DNA of 64,000 nucleotides from DASPWW01 sp963841715 (GCA_963841715.1 CAWJDP010000001.1:868001-932000), one strand, 5' to 3'; shown: positions 49,628 to 60,207, numbered from the stretch's first letter. Made by a program: numbers and translations. The notes: a model not told the origin generated them from the letters alone.

Positions 49628-49872
49628 GCCAAATTGTACGCTCCCCCGCCCCACACGCGGCGGGTGCTTGCGCGAGACTGCCGCGCGACGCCTACGACGC
49701 TCAGGGGAGGCCTCCGATCGAGCAAGCGAGCCGGCCAAGCCAATCACGCGCGCCCGCACCCTCGCCGGCGCTCAGAATCCTGCGGTCGTCGTGGTTCCTC
49801 GGGTTCGTCGTCGCGTGGGCGAGCTGGGAGCTGCAGCCGCTCGCCCCGGGGGTCGGCCTCGACTCGTCGTGG

Positions 49873-51708
49873 GTGACTGCGCTCGCCCTCGCCCACGCCC
49901 GAGGCCTCGACTTCGGGACCGACGTCCTGTGGACCTATGGTCCGCTCGGGTTCCTCGCGTACCCGCAGGTCACGGAGGCGAAGTACGCGGTGATCGCCGC
50001 CGTGTACACGCTCCTGGTCCAGTTCGGTCTCGGGGTGACCCTGGTGTGGGCCGCGCGGCGCAGCTTCCCGCTCGTGGGCGCGTTCGTGCTCGCGCTGCTC
50101 GCGGCGATGCTCACCGCCGAGCCCGTCCTCGTCGCGGTCCTGATCTGGTGCGTGGTCGTCCTCGATGACGACGCACCTCCGCTCGCCGCGCGCCTGCTGC
50201 CCACGGTGGCCGGGATCGTCGGCGCGATCGAGCTTCTCGACAAGGTCAACATCGGGCTCGCGGTGCTCGTGATCGCCGCGATCACCGTGATCGCGATGGA
50301 CGGCCCGCGCCGCCGCAACATCGCCGCCTTCGTCGCCGACTTCGTGATCGCCTTCGCGGTGCTGTGGTTCGTCACGGGTCAGGGGGTCGGAGACCTCGGC
50401 GACTTCATCGGCGGCTCGATCGCGATCATCGCCGGCTACTCGACGGCGATGGCGCTCGAGCGCGACGACTCGGCACTGCTCTATGCATGGAGCCTCGCGA
50501 TCCTCGCCGTGTCGATCGGCGCAGCGTACCTCGGCTCGCGGGGGCTGCCGCCGCGGCGCAGGATCGCCTCGATCGTGGTCGTCGCGGTGACGGCGTTCAT
50601 GCTCTGGAAGCAGGCAGTGGTCCGGCACGAGGACGGGAGGGTCGACGAGCTGCTCTCGGTCCTGATAGCGACGCTGTTTGCGTTCCGCTGGCGCGGCGCG
50701 CTGTTCAAGCCCGGCCGGCCGGTGCTGACCTCGCCCGAGATCGCCGCCTTCGTGGTCGTCGTCTTCGGCGCCCTCTACTTCCCGCTGGCTCACGCCAGAG
50801 TCGCCGACCACCTGAACCCGTTCGACAACGCCAAGCAGGCGGCCACGGACGTGCGCGACCTCGTCCTCCCCGGTCCGCGCGATCGCCTGCGCGACCAGAC
50901 CCGGGCGACGCTCGCCGCCGCCTACGGGATCGACCCGCAGACGCTGACGGCCCTCGACAGCAAGACGGTCGACGTCCAACCGTGGGAGACGAACATCGCC
51001 TGGGCCTACGGGCTCAACTGGCGCCCGGCGCCGATCTTCCAGTCCTACGGCGCCTACACCTCGAGCCTCGACGAGCGCAACGCGGACCGGCTCTCCGCCC
51101 CCGACGGCCCCGAGCGCATCCTGCGCCACGCGACGACGTTCCCGCCCAACGCGCCGCCCTCGGTCTCGGACGTCCCCGTCGGAGAGGAGCAGGCCCAGAA
51201 CCTGCTCTCTATCGACAACCGCTTCGGGGCCTTCGACGCGCCCGAGCAGACGCTCGCAAGCCTGTGCCACTTCCGGCCCCTGCGCGTGACGCGGCCGTAT
51301 CTCGTCCTCGGGCGGACCGCGAACCGATGCGGGCCCGAGCACCCGATCGGCTCGCGGACGGTCGGCTACAACGAGACGGTTCGCGTCCCGCGGGCGAAGG
51401 CACCGAGCGAGGTCGTGCTCGCACGCGTCCACGGCCTCGAGCCCTCGGGCGTCGAGCGGCTGCGTGCGTTCGCGTTCCGCGCCGCGATCCGAACGGTCGT
51501 CTTCAACGGAAGCGCCGAGTACCGGATCACCCCGGGCACGGCAGACGACGGTCTGATCCTCGACGCGCCATCCGACGTCGACTTCCCGCGCCCGTTCGCC
51601 GTATCGCCGCAGGCGCAGACGATCGAGTTCCGCAAGGATTCGAGCGTGCTCAGCCCGAGCGGCGATCTGACCGTGGACTTCCTCGCCCTTCCGGTGCGGC
51701 CGCGCTAG
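49873..51708 (+). CDS. Polytopic membrane protein of envelope glycan cassette
   Basis: About 611 residues from the GTG at 49873. The N-terminal 330 residues hold about ten hydrophobic segments (for example AAVYTLLVQFGLGVTLVWAA and IAAFVADFVIAFAVLWFV). The C-terminal 280 residues are soluble and probably outside. No glycosyltransferase motif is certain; the layout resembles integral membrane proteins next to GT2 genes in actinobacteria. The frame is open upstream, where RSSWFLGFVVAWASWELQPLAPG looks like a first membrane segment, but it has only a CTG (49780) as a possible start. The true start may therefore be CTG or be hidden by a lost base. The GT2 gene follows after 31 bases. Confidence 0.65.
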   Translation: MTALALAHARGLDFGTDVLWTYGPLGFLAYPQVTEAKYAVIAAVYTLLVQFGLGVTLVWAARRSFPLVGAFVLALLAAMLTAEPVLVAVLIWCVVVLDDDAPPLAARLLPTVAGIVGAIELLDKVNIGLAVLVIAAITVIAMDGPRRRNIAAFVADFVIAFAVLWFVTGQGVGDLGDFIGGSIAIIAGYSTAMALERDDSALLYAWSLAILAVSIGAAYLGSRGLPPRRRIASIVVVAVTAFMLWKQAVVRHEDGRVDELLSVLIATLFAFRWRGALFKPGRPVLTSPEIAAFVVVVFGALYFPLAHARVADHLNPFDNAKQAATDVRDLVLPGPRDRLRDQTRATLAAAYGIDPQTLTALDSKTVDVQPWETNIAWAYGLNWRPAPIFQSYGAYTSSLDERNADRLSAPDGPERILRHATTFPPNAPPSVSDVPVGEEQAQNLLSIDNRFGAFDAPEQTLASLCHFRPLRVTRPYLVLGRTANRCGPEHPIGSRTVGYNETVRVPRAKAPSEVVLARVHGLEPSGVERLRAFAFRAAIRTVVFNGSAEYRITPGTADDGLILDAPSDVDFPRPFAVSPQAQTIEFRKDSSVLSPSGDLTVDFLALPVRPR

Positions 51709-51739
51709 GCGGCCCGGCATCCGGGGGTACCATCGCGGC

Positions 51740-52759
51740 GTGAAGCTGATCATCCAGATCCCGTGCCTGAACGAGGCGGAGACGCTCCCCCGTACGCTCG
51801 CCGATTTGCCGCGCGAGGTCGACGGATTCGACAGCGTCGAGCGGCTGGTCGTCGACGACGGCTCGACCGACGCGACGGCCGAGGCGGCCCGCGCCGCCGG
51901 CGTCGACCACATCGTCCGGCTGACGAATAACAAGGGGCTCGCAGCCGCGTTCCAGGCCGGGATCGACGCGGCCCTGAAGCTCGGCGCCGACGCGATCGTC
52001 AACACCGACGGCGACAACCAGTACGCGGCGGGCGACATCCCGAAGCTCGTCGCGCCGATCGTCGCCGGCGACGCCGACATGGTCGTCGGCTGCCGCGACA
52101 TGCAGTCGATCCCGCACTTCTCGGCCGCGAAGCGGATTCTGCAGCGGCTCGGGAGCTGGGTCGTCCGCCGCGCCTCCGGCACCGGGGTCCCCGACACGAC
52201 GTCTGGCTTCCGCGCCTACAACCGCGAGGCCGCGCTCCAGCTCCAGGTCGTCTCCAAGTACACCTACACGCTTGAGAGCCTGATCCAGGCTGGGAAGATG
52301 CTCGTCGCGATCGACCACGTCGAGGTCGGGACGAATCCGAAGCTCCGCGAGTCGCGCCTGTTCCCGTCGACCGCGAGCTACGTGCGCCGCAACACGGTTG
52401 CGATCTTCCGCGCCTACGCGATGTACGAGCCGCTGCGCGTGTTCACGATCGCGGCGAGCGTGACCGCGATCGCCGCGCTCGGTGCCTGGATGCCGTTCCT
52501 GCTCGACTGGATCCTTCACGGCGACCGCAGCGGCCACATCCAGTCGCTGATCCTCGGCGCAGTCCTCGCGATCGCGGCGATGCAGCTGTTCGCGCTCGGG
52601 GTGATCGGTGACGCGCTCGCGGGCCAGCGGGTGATCAGCCAGCGCGTCTTCGAGCGTGTGCGGCGGGTGGAGCTCGCGCTCGGCGTCCCGCCCTCCCACT
52701 ACGAGCGGGGCGCGACCCATGGCGCGGCGACCGAGGAGATCGAGAGGGTCGGAGCGTGA
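51740..52759 (+). CDS. Family-2 glycosyltransferase (polyprenol-phosphate type)
   Basis: A 339-residue GT-A enzyme of the dolichyl-phosphate-mannose-synthase-like group. The N-terminal strand is IQIPCLNEAETLPRTL, the UDP-binding Asp is in VVDDGSTD, the DxD-type motif is NTDGDNQYA and the acceptor region is TSGFRAYNREAAL. Two C-terminal membrane helices (about 240-300) follow. It would load a sugar onto a polyprenyl phosphate for envelope glycans. The GTG start and the GTGA overlap with the flippase gene show coupling. Confidence 0.88.
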   Translation: MKLIIQIPCLNEAETLPRTLADLPREVDGFDSVERLVVDDGSTDATAEAARAAGVDHIVRLTNNKGLAAAFQAGIDAALKLGADAIVNTDGDNQYAAGDIPKLVAPIVAGDADMVVGCRDMQSIPHFSAAKRILQRLGSWVVRRASGTGVPDTTSGFRAYNREAALQLQVVSKYTYTLESLIQAGKMLVAIDHVEVGTNPKLRESRLFPSTASYVRRNTVAIFRAYAMYEPLRVFTIAASVTAIAALGAWMPFLLDWILHGDRSGHIQSLILGAVLAIAAMQLFALGVIGDALAGQRVISQRVFERVRRVELALGVPPSHYERGATHGAATEEIERVGA

Positions 52760-54261
52760 GCTCGCCGACGCTGCGCTCCCGCCTGCGCGACCGCGCACGG
52801 GAGGGCGTGGAGAACGTCGGAGGGCCGTCCCGCCCTGGCGACGGGGCCGGAGACGAGACGCGACGCTACGGTCGCACTGCGACGCTGCTATCGGCCGGGA
52901 TCGGCGCCAGCGGTCTCGTCACCTACATCTACTTCGCGCTCGCCTCGCACGCGCTCCCGAAGGCCCAATACGGCGAGATCGTCGTCGTCTGGTCGGCGGT
53001 CTTCGTCACCGTCGTAACGCTCTACCGCCCGGTCGAGCAGCTGCTCTCGCGGACGATCGCCGAGCGCGAGGCGCACGAGCAGACGATCGGCCAGCCGATG
53101 CGCGTCGCGGCGACGATCCAGCTCGGCCTCGCCGCGATCTTCACCGCGCTGGTGCTCGTGTTCAAGGGCCCGCTCGAGAACGGCCTGTTCTCGGGCAGCA
53201 GCCTTCTCTACTGGGTGATGGTCAGCTCGGTGCTCGCCTACGCGGCGAGCTTCTTCGCGCGCGGGTTCCTCGCCGGGACGAGGCGGTTCGGCTACTACGG
53301 GGCGCTGCTGCTCGCCGAGTCGCTCTCGCGCGTCTGCTTCGCGTTCGCGGTCACGATCGGCGTCGCCGGCGGGCAGTCGGTGATCGCGCTCGGGATCGTC
53401 GCCGGACCGTGCTTCAGCCTCATCGTGCTCCCAATCGGGGTCTCCCGCGGCGTCATCGGGCGCCCGCGCAGGCCGACCGCGGCAATTGCCGGTGACGGCG
53501 GCGCGCCGGAGGTCGCGGCCGCTCCCGGCGCCTCCCCGACCTCGCGCCCCGAGGAGCCCGAGTTCACGCTCGCCAAGGGCGGCGGCTTTGCCGCAGCGGT
53601 GCTGCTGATCATGTTCAGCGAGCAGACGTTCATGAACGCCGGACCGCTGCTGGTGCGCGCGACGACGGGGGCCGCGGCCGCGGGGTTCATCTTCAACGTG
53701 ATCATGGTCGCGCGGGCGCCACTCGTGCTGTTCCAGGCGGTCGCGACGAGCCTCCTCCCCCACCTCACGCGCCTGCGCTCGAAGCGCGACGAAGATGACG
53801 ACCGCGCCTTCGACATGTCGGTGAAGGCGACGATCATGGCCGTCGCCGCGTTCGCCGGGCTGACCGCGATCGTGATCCTGATCGCGGGACCGCAGCTGAT
53901 GCAGATCGCGTTCGGCAACAAGTTCACCTACGACCGCGTCGACCTGCTGATCATGGCCGCGGCGATGGGCTTCTACCTCTCCGCGGTGACGCTGAACCAG
54001 GCCGCGCTCGCCCAGGGCCAGGCCCGGCGCGCCGCGGTCTGCTACATCAGCTGCGCGGTCCTGTTCGTCGCCTGGTGCCTGCTCCCGGTGATGAGCCAAT
54101 TCCTTCGCGTCGAGGTCGGGCTCGCCGGGGCGACTGCGCTGCTGTTCGTCCTCCTCTACATCGTCTACCGGCGGCCGCACGCGCGGCCCGAGGACATCGT
54201 CAAGCCGGGTTCCCCCGAGGAGCTCGAGGCTCAGCTCGCCGCCGCCGACGAGGCCACGTAG
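52756..54261 (+). CDS. Polysaccharide flippase (MOP/Wzx superfamily)
   Basis: A 501-residue membrane protein with about twelve hydrophobic segments in two blocks (about 40-240 and 275-480), separated by a Pro/Gly/Ala-rich cytoplasmic linker near 240-275. Segments such as ASGLVTYIYFALASHAL and AALAQGQARRAAVCYISC suit the MOP flippase fold. It is expected to move lipid-linked sugars across the membrane. It is co-translated with the GT2 gene. Confidence 0.82.
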   Translation: MSSPTLRSRLRDRAREGVENVGGPSRPGDGAGDETRRYGRTATLLSAGIGASGLVTYIYFALASHALPKAQYGEIVVVWSAVFVTVVTLYRPVEQLLSRTIAEREAHEQTIGQPMRVAATIQLGLAAIFTALVLVFKGPLENGLFSGSSLLYWVMVSSVLAYAASFFARGFLAGTRRFGYYGALLLAESLSRVCFAFAVTIGVAGGQSVIALGIVAGPCFSLIVLPIGVSRGVIGRPRRPTAAIAGDGGAPEVAAAPGASPTSRPEEPEFTLAKGGGFAAAVLLIMFSEQTFMNAGPLLVRATTGAAAAGFIFNVIMVARAPLVLFQAVATSLLPHLTRLRSKRDEDDDRAFDMSVKATIMAVAAFAGLTAIVILIAGPQLMQIAFGNKFTYDRVDLLIMAAAMGFYLSAVTLNQAALAQGQARRAAVCYISCAVLFVAWCLLPVMSQFLRVEVGLAGATALLFVLLYIVYRRPHARPEDIVKPGSPEELEAQLAAADEAT

Positions 54262-54289
54262 CGCGCGGTCACGTCTGCGCTCGGCCGGC

Positions 54290-54544
54290 CTAGATCGGCC
54301 GCAGCATCGACTCGTGGCAGTGCTGGCAGAGCATGTCCTCGTCGGAGCTCATCCGCGCGATCGTCTGGTGCTCGCCGCAGTTGGGGCAGGCCGAGACGAG
54401 CTCGAAGCGCCGCAGGCAGTAGACGCAGCGGTAGCGCCCGGGTAGCTGGGTGGGGCGCAGCCACGGCTCGCCGCAGCCGGGGCAGCCAGGACGGGGGACG
54501 TCGGTCTTGACGCCCTTGCCCTTGCCGCCGTCGTCCTCGGCCAT
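54290..54544 (-). CDS. Double zinc-ribbon small protein (YfgJ-like)
   Basis: An 84-residue protein with four CxxC pairs: CPGCG, CVYC, CPNCG and CQHC. They can form two zinc ribbons, as in the YfgJ/zinc-ribbon-6 type. Function is unknown. It starts directly after the rsmB stop in the same direction and ends 28 bases from the convergent flippase gene. Confidence 0.7.
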   Translation of the reverse strand: MAEDDGGKGKGVKTDVPRPGCPGCGEPWLRPTQLPGRYRCVYCLRRFELVSACPNCGEHQTIARMSSDEDMLCQHCHESMLRPI

Positions 54545-55940
54545 TCAGTCATTCCCCCGCAGCCGGGCGATGAAGAAGCCCGACGTGCGGTCGCGGTCGG
54601 GACGCGTCTGCAGGAAGCGCGAATCGCCCGAGGAGGCGAGCGCCGGGAAAGCCGCGCCGAGATCGTCGGCGCGCAGGCCTGCGTCGGAGTCGAGCGCCGC
54701 CGCGACGACGCCATCGCCCTCGCGTGCCGAGATCGTGCAGGTCGAGTAGGTGAGCGTGCCACCGGGGCGCAGCGAGCGCGCCGCGTGGGCGAGGATCCGC
54801 GACTGGAGCGCTGCGAGGCGCTCGATCAGCTGCGGCGACTTGCGCCAGCGGGCATCGGGGCGCGAGGCGAGCGTCCCGAGGTCTGAGCATGGAGCATCCA
54901 CAAGGATTCGATCGTACTCGCCCCCCGGCTCCTCACGCGACGCGTCGAGTTGGATCGCGTGCACGCAGCTCGCCCCGGCGCGCCCACAGAGCACACGCAG
55001 CTCGGCCAGCCGAGCCTCATCGAGCTCGACCGATACGACCTCGCCCTCGTCGCGCATCCGCGCCGCGATCTGGGTCGTCTTCACTCCCGGACCGGCGCAG
55101 AGGTCGAGCACGCGCTCGCCGGGCTGCGGGTCGAGCAGCGCGACGACGGCGGCCGACGCGCGCGATTGCGGGATCGCGTCCGCGGCGGCGATCGCGCGCA
55201 TCCCCGCGTCGCCGAGCGGTCCGGTCGACGACGATGCCCTCGGGCTGGGCGAGCGGCGCAGCGCCGGCCGCTCGTGCGGCATCGACGCCCTCGGCCTTGA
55301 GCGTCGCGAGCACGTCGTCCGCCGCGGCGCGGAGCGTGTTCACGCGCAGCGCGGTCTCCGCCGGCTCGTTGTCGGCCGCCATCACCGTCCGTGCCGCATC
55401 GGCGCCCGAGCTCGTCCCACCACATCTCGGCCAGCCAGGGGGGGTGCGAGTGCGCGATCGCGGCGCCCTCGGCGGTCGCGTCGTCGAGCCCCGCGAGCAG
55501 CTCGGCGCGCTCGCGGCCCGCCCGCCGCAGCACCGCGTTGACGAGGCCCGCGCCCCCGGGCGGAGGCGGGGGCGGGCCGACTTCGCAAGCTCGACCGCCT
55601 GGTCGACCGCTGCGTGATCGGGCGTCCCGCCGGCGAACAGAAGCTCGTAGAGCCCGAGCCGCAGCGCCGTGAGCAGCTCGGGGTCGATCTGCTCCGGAGC
55701 GCGCCCGGCGAGCAGCCGGATCAGGTGGTCCGAGGTGCCGCGGCGCTGGACCGCGCCGTAGGCGAGCCGCTGGGCGAGCGCGCGGTCGCGGGCGTCCAGC
55801 CCGTGACGCTCGACGGCGGCTGGAAGCGCGCGGTCCGCCCAGGCGCCGTGCTCGAATACGCGCCGCACGACCTCGTGGGCGGCGCGGCGCGCCGGTGAGA
55901 TCCGGTCCGGGGTGTCGCCGCCGTCCGTGCCGGCCGTCAT
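54545..55940 (-). CDS. rsmB: 16S rRNA (cytosine-967-C5)-methyltransferase RsmB, frameshifted
   Basis: An N-terminal NusB-like RNA-binding domain (RRAAHEVVRRVFEHGAW, then LAQRLAYGAVQRRGT) is followed by a C5-cytosine methyltransferase domain: LDLCAGPGVKTTQIA (motif I), DAPCSDLGTLASRPDARW (motif IV) and YSTCTISAREG (motif VI, catalytic Cys). The pieces are in different frames, with changes near 55560, 55400 and 55230. Joined length is about 465, usual for the family. It follows fmt with an overlap at 55937-55940. Confidence 0.93.
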
Positions 55941-56856
55941 CTCGCCCGCGCGCCGGACGGAAGCGCGTGGCCGCGCAGGTACGCCTCGACCGGAGTCGGC
56001 TTGCCCCCGGGCGGCTGCACGACGTCAAGCCGCAGGACGCCCTCCCCGGTTCCGAGATGCAGCTCTCCCTCGCCGACCGCCAACGCCCCGGGCTCCCGGT
56101 CGCCGGGCTCGGCCTGCGCCGACCGGACGCCGAGCCGGTCGCCGCCGTCGAGCTCCAGGTAGGCGCCGATCTCCGGGGTGAGCGCGCGCACGGTGGCGGC
56201 GAGCTCGGCGGCGGGACGCGAGGGGTCGAGGCGGCGCTCGGCGGGATCGATCTTCTCGGCGTAGGTGACTCCGTCCTCGCTCTGCTCGCGCAGCTCGAGC
56301 TTGCCCGCCGCCGCGAGGTCGAGCGCGCGAATCAGCAGCTCGCCCCCCGATCTCGGCGAGCCGCTCCGCGAGCGCGCCCGCGTCCTCCGTGTCGTCGACC
56401 GGCACCCGCGCGGCGAGCGCGATCGGGCCTGAGTCGAGCCCGGCGGTCACGCGGAGGATCGTCACCCCGGTCTCGCCGTCATGGGCCATGATCGCGCGCT
56501 CGATCGGCGCCGCCCCGCGCCAGCGCGGGAGCAGCGAAGGGTGCAGGTTCAGCATCGGCAGCTCGGTCAGCAGCGGCTCCCTGAGCAGCTGGCCGAACGC
56601 GCACACCGCCGCGACCTCGGGCTCGGCGGCGGCGATCCGCTCGCGCGGGGCCGGCTCGTTGACGTCGGCCGTCTGCAGCAGCTCGATCCCGAGCTCGCGC
56701 GCGCGCTCGGCGACCGGGGGCGGGGCGAGCCGGCGACCCCGCCCCCGCGCGGGAGTCGGGCGGCGTGATGACGAGCAGCGGCCGGTGCTTGGAGTCCGCG
56801 AGGCGGCCGAGCACCGTCGCCGCGAACTCCGAGGTCCCTAGATAGACCGTCCTCAA
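55937..56856 (-). CDS. fmt: Methionyl-tRNA formyltransferase, TTG start, frameshifted
   Basis: Formylates initiator Met-tRNA. The N-terminus is RTVYLGTSEFAATVL, starting at a TTG that overlaps the def stop as TTGA. The catalytic region is LNLHPSLLPRWRGAAPI with the Asp in TAGLDSGPIAL. The C-terminal OB-like part ends RLDVVQPPGGKPTPVEAYLR. Frame changes are near 56743, beside a G-rich run, and near 56347. The joined protein is about 306 residues, as expected. Confidence 0.92.
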
Positions 56857-57488
56857 GCCTCGGCCGGCGCCGGCTCCTCGGCCTCGTCCTCGTCGGCCTG
56901 CGGCGGCGCGTAGGTCTCGCCCTCGCGCAGCGCCGCGAGCGCGCCCTTGCGCTGCTCGCGCGTTGTCCGCTCGAGCATCAGGATGCCGTCGAGGTGGTCG
57001 ATCTCGTGCTGGAGCACGCGCGCCTCGAGCCCCGAGGCCTCGATCAGCAGCTGCTCGCCGTGGATGTCGACGCCGCGCACCCGCACATGAAGCGGCGCGG
57101 TCGACGTCGACGATCACGCCCGGGATGCTGAGGCAGCCCTCCTCCGCGGTCGCTACCTCCTCCGAGACCCACTCGAGCTCGGGGTTGGCGACCGGGATCG
57201 CGGGCGCGTCGAGCCCCGGCTGGAAGATGAGCAGTCGGCGCATCACGCCGAGCTGAGTCGCCGCGAGCCCGACGCCGACCGCGTCGCGCATGATCGCAGT
57301 CATCCGCTCGGCGTCGTGCTCGAGCTCCTCGTCGAACCTCATCACGGAGGCGCGGGCTGTTGAGCACCGGATCGCCGAAACGCCGTACCTGCGCAAGCGC
57401 GGCGCGCCGGCGCTCGCGCGCCTCCTCGTCGAGGTCGAGGCCGCTCGTCGTCGGGCGTCGCCTGTGGCCTGACCGGCTCGTCGGCCAC
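56853..57488 (-). CDS. def: Peptide deformylase, frameshifted
   Basis: Removes the N-formyl group from new proteins. The three metal motifs are present: GVGLAATQLG (I), EEGCLSIPG (II, Cys ligand) and QHEIDHLDG (III, HExxH-type). FGDPVLNSP forms the usual N-terminal motif. GTG 57488 is the likely start, giving an N-terminal acidic tail (VADEPVRPQATPDDE). Frame changes are near 57440, 57352 and 57096. A C-terminal acidic extension (EDEAEEPAPAEA) is present. The def-fmt pair is coupled. Confidence 0.92.
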
Positions 57489-57534
57489 GAAGCCGAGTCT
57501 AGTCAGCGTCGGCGTCGAGGCGAGGCTGCTCGCC

Positions 57535-59715
57535 TCACTGCGGATCGACGTCGACCGCGAGCGCGCATCCGCGCAGCCGCCGTCGACGCGCCGCGGCCTC
57601 GACGGCGGCGCGGATCGCGGCGACCAGCGGCTCGCGCTCGGCCGACTTGACCAGCAGCTGGCGGCGGTGGCGTCCGCGGAGCGCGGAATCGCGGCGCCGG
57701 CCCGAGCACGCTCGCGCCATCGGCCGGCACGCAGCGGCGAGCCGCTCGGCGATCGCCGCGGCCGCGGCCTCGGCGTCGGCCGCATCGGCGGCGCCGAGCT
57801 CGATCCGCGACCAGCTGCGAGAACGGCGGATAGCCGAGCGCCCGGCGACGCTCGAGCTCGCCCGCAGGAAGCCCGCGGTGTCGTGCCGCGCGGCCGCCGC
57901 GATCGCAGGCGCATCCGGCGCCAGCGTCTGCACGAGCACGCGCCCGCCGCCCACCGCGTCCGCTGCGCCCAGCGAGCTGGGCGACGAGCGCGAACGTGCG
58001 CTCCTCGGCGCGAAAGTCGGGGAACCGCAGCGTCGCGTCGGCATCGAGGATCACGCTGAGGCCGACGTCGGCGAAGTCGTGGCCCTTCGCGACCATCTGG
58101 GTGCCGAGCAGCACGCCCGCGGACGCGCGCTGGAACTCGGCCAGGATCTCGTCGTGGGCGCGCCCGGCAGCGCTGTCGGAGTCGAGCCGGAACACAGGCA
58201 GCGGATCGAGCGTCTCGGCGAGCATCGACTCGAGTCGCTCCGTCCCGGCCCCGCCTCGGGCGAGCGTCACCGAGCCGCACTCGGGGCACGCCGCGGGTAG
58301 CGGCTCCGCGTGGCCGCAGTGGTGGCAGGCGAGCTGGGAAGCCGACGCGGTGGATGACGAGCGAGACGTCGCACTCTTGGCACTCCCAGGCGTGGCCGCA
58401 CGCGCGGCAGCACAGGAACGGCGCCCAGCCACGGCGGTTAGCAGCACGATCGCCTTGCCGCCGCGCGGCGCGGAGCCCGGCGAGCGCCTCGTGGGTGCGG
58501 GGATGGAGCGGCCCCGCGCGGCGGTGCCCGGCGCGCATGTCGAGCACCTCGACCTCGGGGAGCGGGCGGCCGTCGACGCGCTCGGGCAGCTCGAGGCGGT
58601 CGAGGCGCTCCCAGCTCTCGGGTCGCGGCGTCGCCGAGCCGGCGACAAGGACCGCCCCGGCATCCCGCGCGCGGTGGCGCGGCTACGTCGCGGGCGTCGT
58701 AGCGCGGGTCTCCCTCCTGCTTGTAGGAGGCGTCGTGCTCCTCGTCGACGACGACGAGGCCGAGGTCGTGGACGGGCGCGAACGCTGCCGAGCGCGGTCC
58801 GACGCAGAGCCGCGCCTCGCCCGAGCGCAGGCGGCGCCATTCATCGGCGCGCGCTCCCGCGGGCAGCCGGGAATGCAGCAGCGCGACGCGGTCGCCGAAC
58901 CGCTCCGAGAAGCGGGTGATCGCCTGCGGGGCGAGCCCGATCTCGGGAACGAGCACGATCACCCCGCGGTCGGACGCGAGCGCCCGCTCCGCGGCGGCGA
59001 GATAGACCTCGGTCTTGCCGGAGCCCGTGACGCCGTGCAGCAGCAGCTCGCGTTCGCCGTCGCCGGCGAGCGCCGCCGAGATCGATTCGACGGCTCTGCG
59101 CTGGGCCCCCGTCAACTCGACGGCGCGGGGCGGCGCACCGACGCGGGCGGGGCGCGGCCTGCGGTCGCAGCGGACGCGGCGGAGGATGACGAGGCCGCGT
59201 GCCTCGAGACGGCGCAGCGTGTCGCGCCCCGCCCCGGACGCGGACTCGAGCGCGCCCGCCCCGCGCTCTCGCCCCTGAAGCTCCTCCAGCGCCGCGCGCT
59301 GGCGGGGTCCGAGCCGCGCACCCCCGGCGAGCGCTTCGCGCCCGCCGGAGGTGATCTCGGCCCAGATCTCGGTCCGCGGCGCAACCGTCCCCGTCGCCGA
59401 GGCCGCCCCTGGTGGGAGCGCGAGGCCGAGCCCCCTCGCCGGCGTCGAGCAGTATTCGCGCGCGACCCAGAGCCCGAGCCGGACAAGATCGGGCGGAGCG
59501 CCCGCCTCGAGCGCGCGCAGCGGCTCGACCAGCCGCTCGGGCGGAACCTCGCTGTGCTCCGCGAGCCCAACGACGACTCCGCGCAGGCGCCGGCGCCCGA
59601 ACGGAACCTCGAGCAGGCTGCCGACGTCCACCGCCATCCCCTCGGGCACGCGGTAGTCAAACGGCCCGCGGAGCGCCCGGGCGGTCGTCAGCGGCTCAAC
59701 CTTGGCGATTGCCAT
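57535..59715 (-). CDS. priA: Primosomal replication-restart helicase PriA, frameshifted
   Basis: The N-terminal DNA-binding domain starts MAIAKVEPLTTARALRGPFD, the usual beta-structured start. Walker A is HGVTGSGKTEVY and the DEAH-type motif is VVDEEHDASYKQ. The zinc cluster is CCRACGHAWECQECD and CHHCGHAEPLPAACPECG. The conserved GTQMVAKGHDFADVGL and AGRSGRG are also seen. The C-terminus is LVKSAEREPLVAAIRAAVE. At least six frame changes fall between 57700 and 58690. Joined length is about 720, normal. It is divergent from the PH-domain gene. Confidence 0.93.
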
Positions 59716-59791
59716 CGTCGGCCGAGCGTAGGCGCGCCGCCGGACGGCCGCGGAGCGTGAAGGAAGCGCCCGGAGCGTAGACTGCCCGCGC

Positions 59792-60207
59792 GTGCCGCTG
59801 AAGCTCAGCCCGGGCGAGGAGGAGATCTTCAAGGGTCACCCCTCGTGGCGGGCGATCCTCGGCTTCTACATCAAGGGCACGCTGATTGCGATCGTGATCG
59901 CGGCGATCGTCGCCGGGATCACGAAGATCGGCGGCGACGTCAACCAGAGTCTCGTCGTCGGCGTCTTCCTCGTGCTGGTAGCGCTGACCGCCTCGCGCGG
60001 GTCCAGAACGTCAACTACGAGCAGTCGGTCTACCAGCGTGTGATGCAGATCGGGGACGTCGACTTCGACACCGCGGGCGAGGACGACTCCGACTTCACGT
60101 TCAACGGCGTCGCCCAACCCGAGAAGGTCGTCCAGGACGTCGATACGGCGACCGAGGGCGGCGCGCACAAGGCCGGGCTCGGCGACCCGGCCCCGGGACA
60201 GACCTAG
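59792..60207 (+). CDS. Bacterial PH-domain (bPH2-like) membrane protein, internally deleted
   Basis: The N-terminal part (LSPGEEEIFKGHPSWRAILG and two hydrophobic segments, one TLIAIVIAAIVAGI) and the C-terminal part (RVQNVNYEQSVYQRVMQIGD, then DSDFTFNGVAQPEKV) match small actinobacterial bPH2 proteins. In them, about 30-35 residues of strand-rich sequence, including the ITNQRL-type motif, lie between the two. Here the parts meet directly at about 59990-60000 and in different frames. Either about 100 bases have been lost in the assembly or the gene is broken. Function is unknown. Confidence 0.6.

Noticed and set aside
49589..49760. An FMN riboswitch before ribD
   Set aside because: I looked for the conserved helices and loops and could not find them. 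Only a short palindrome is present. A covariance search would decide.
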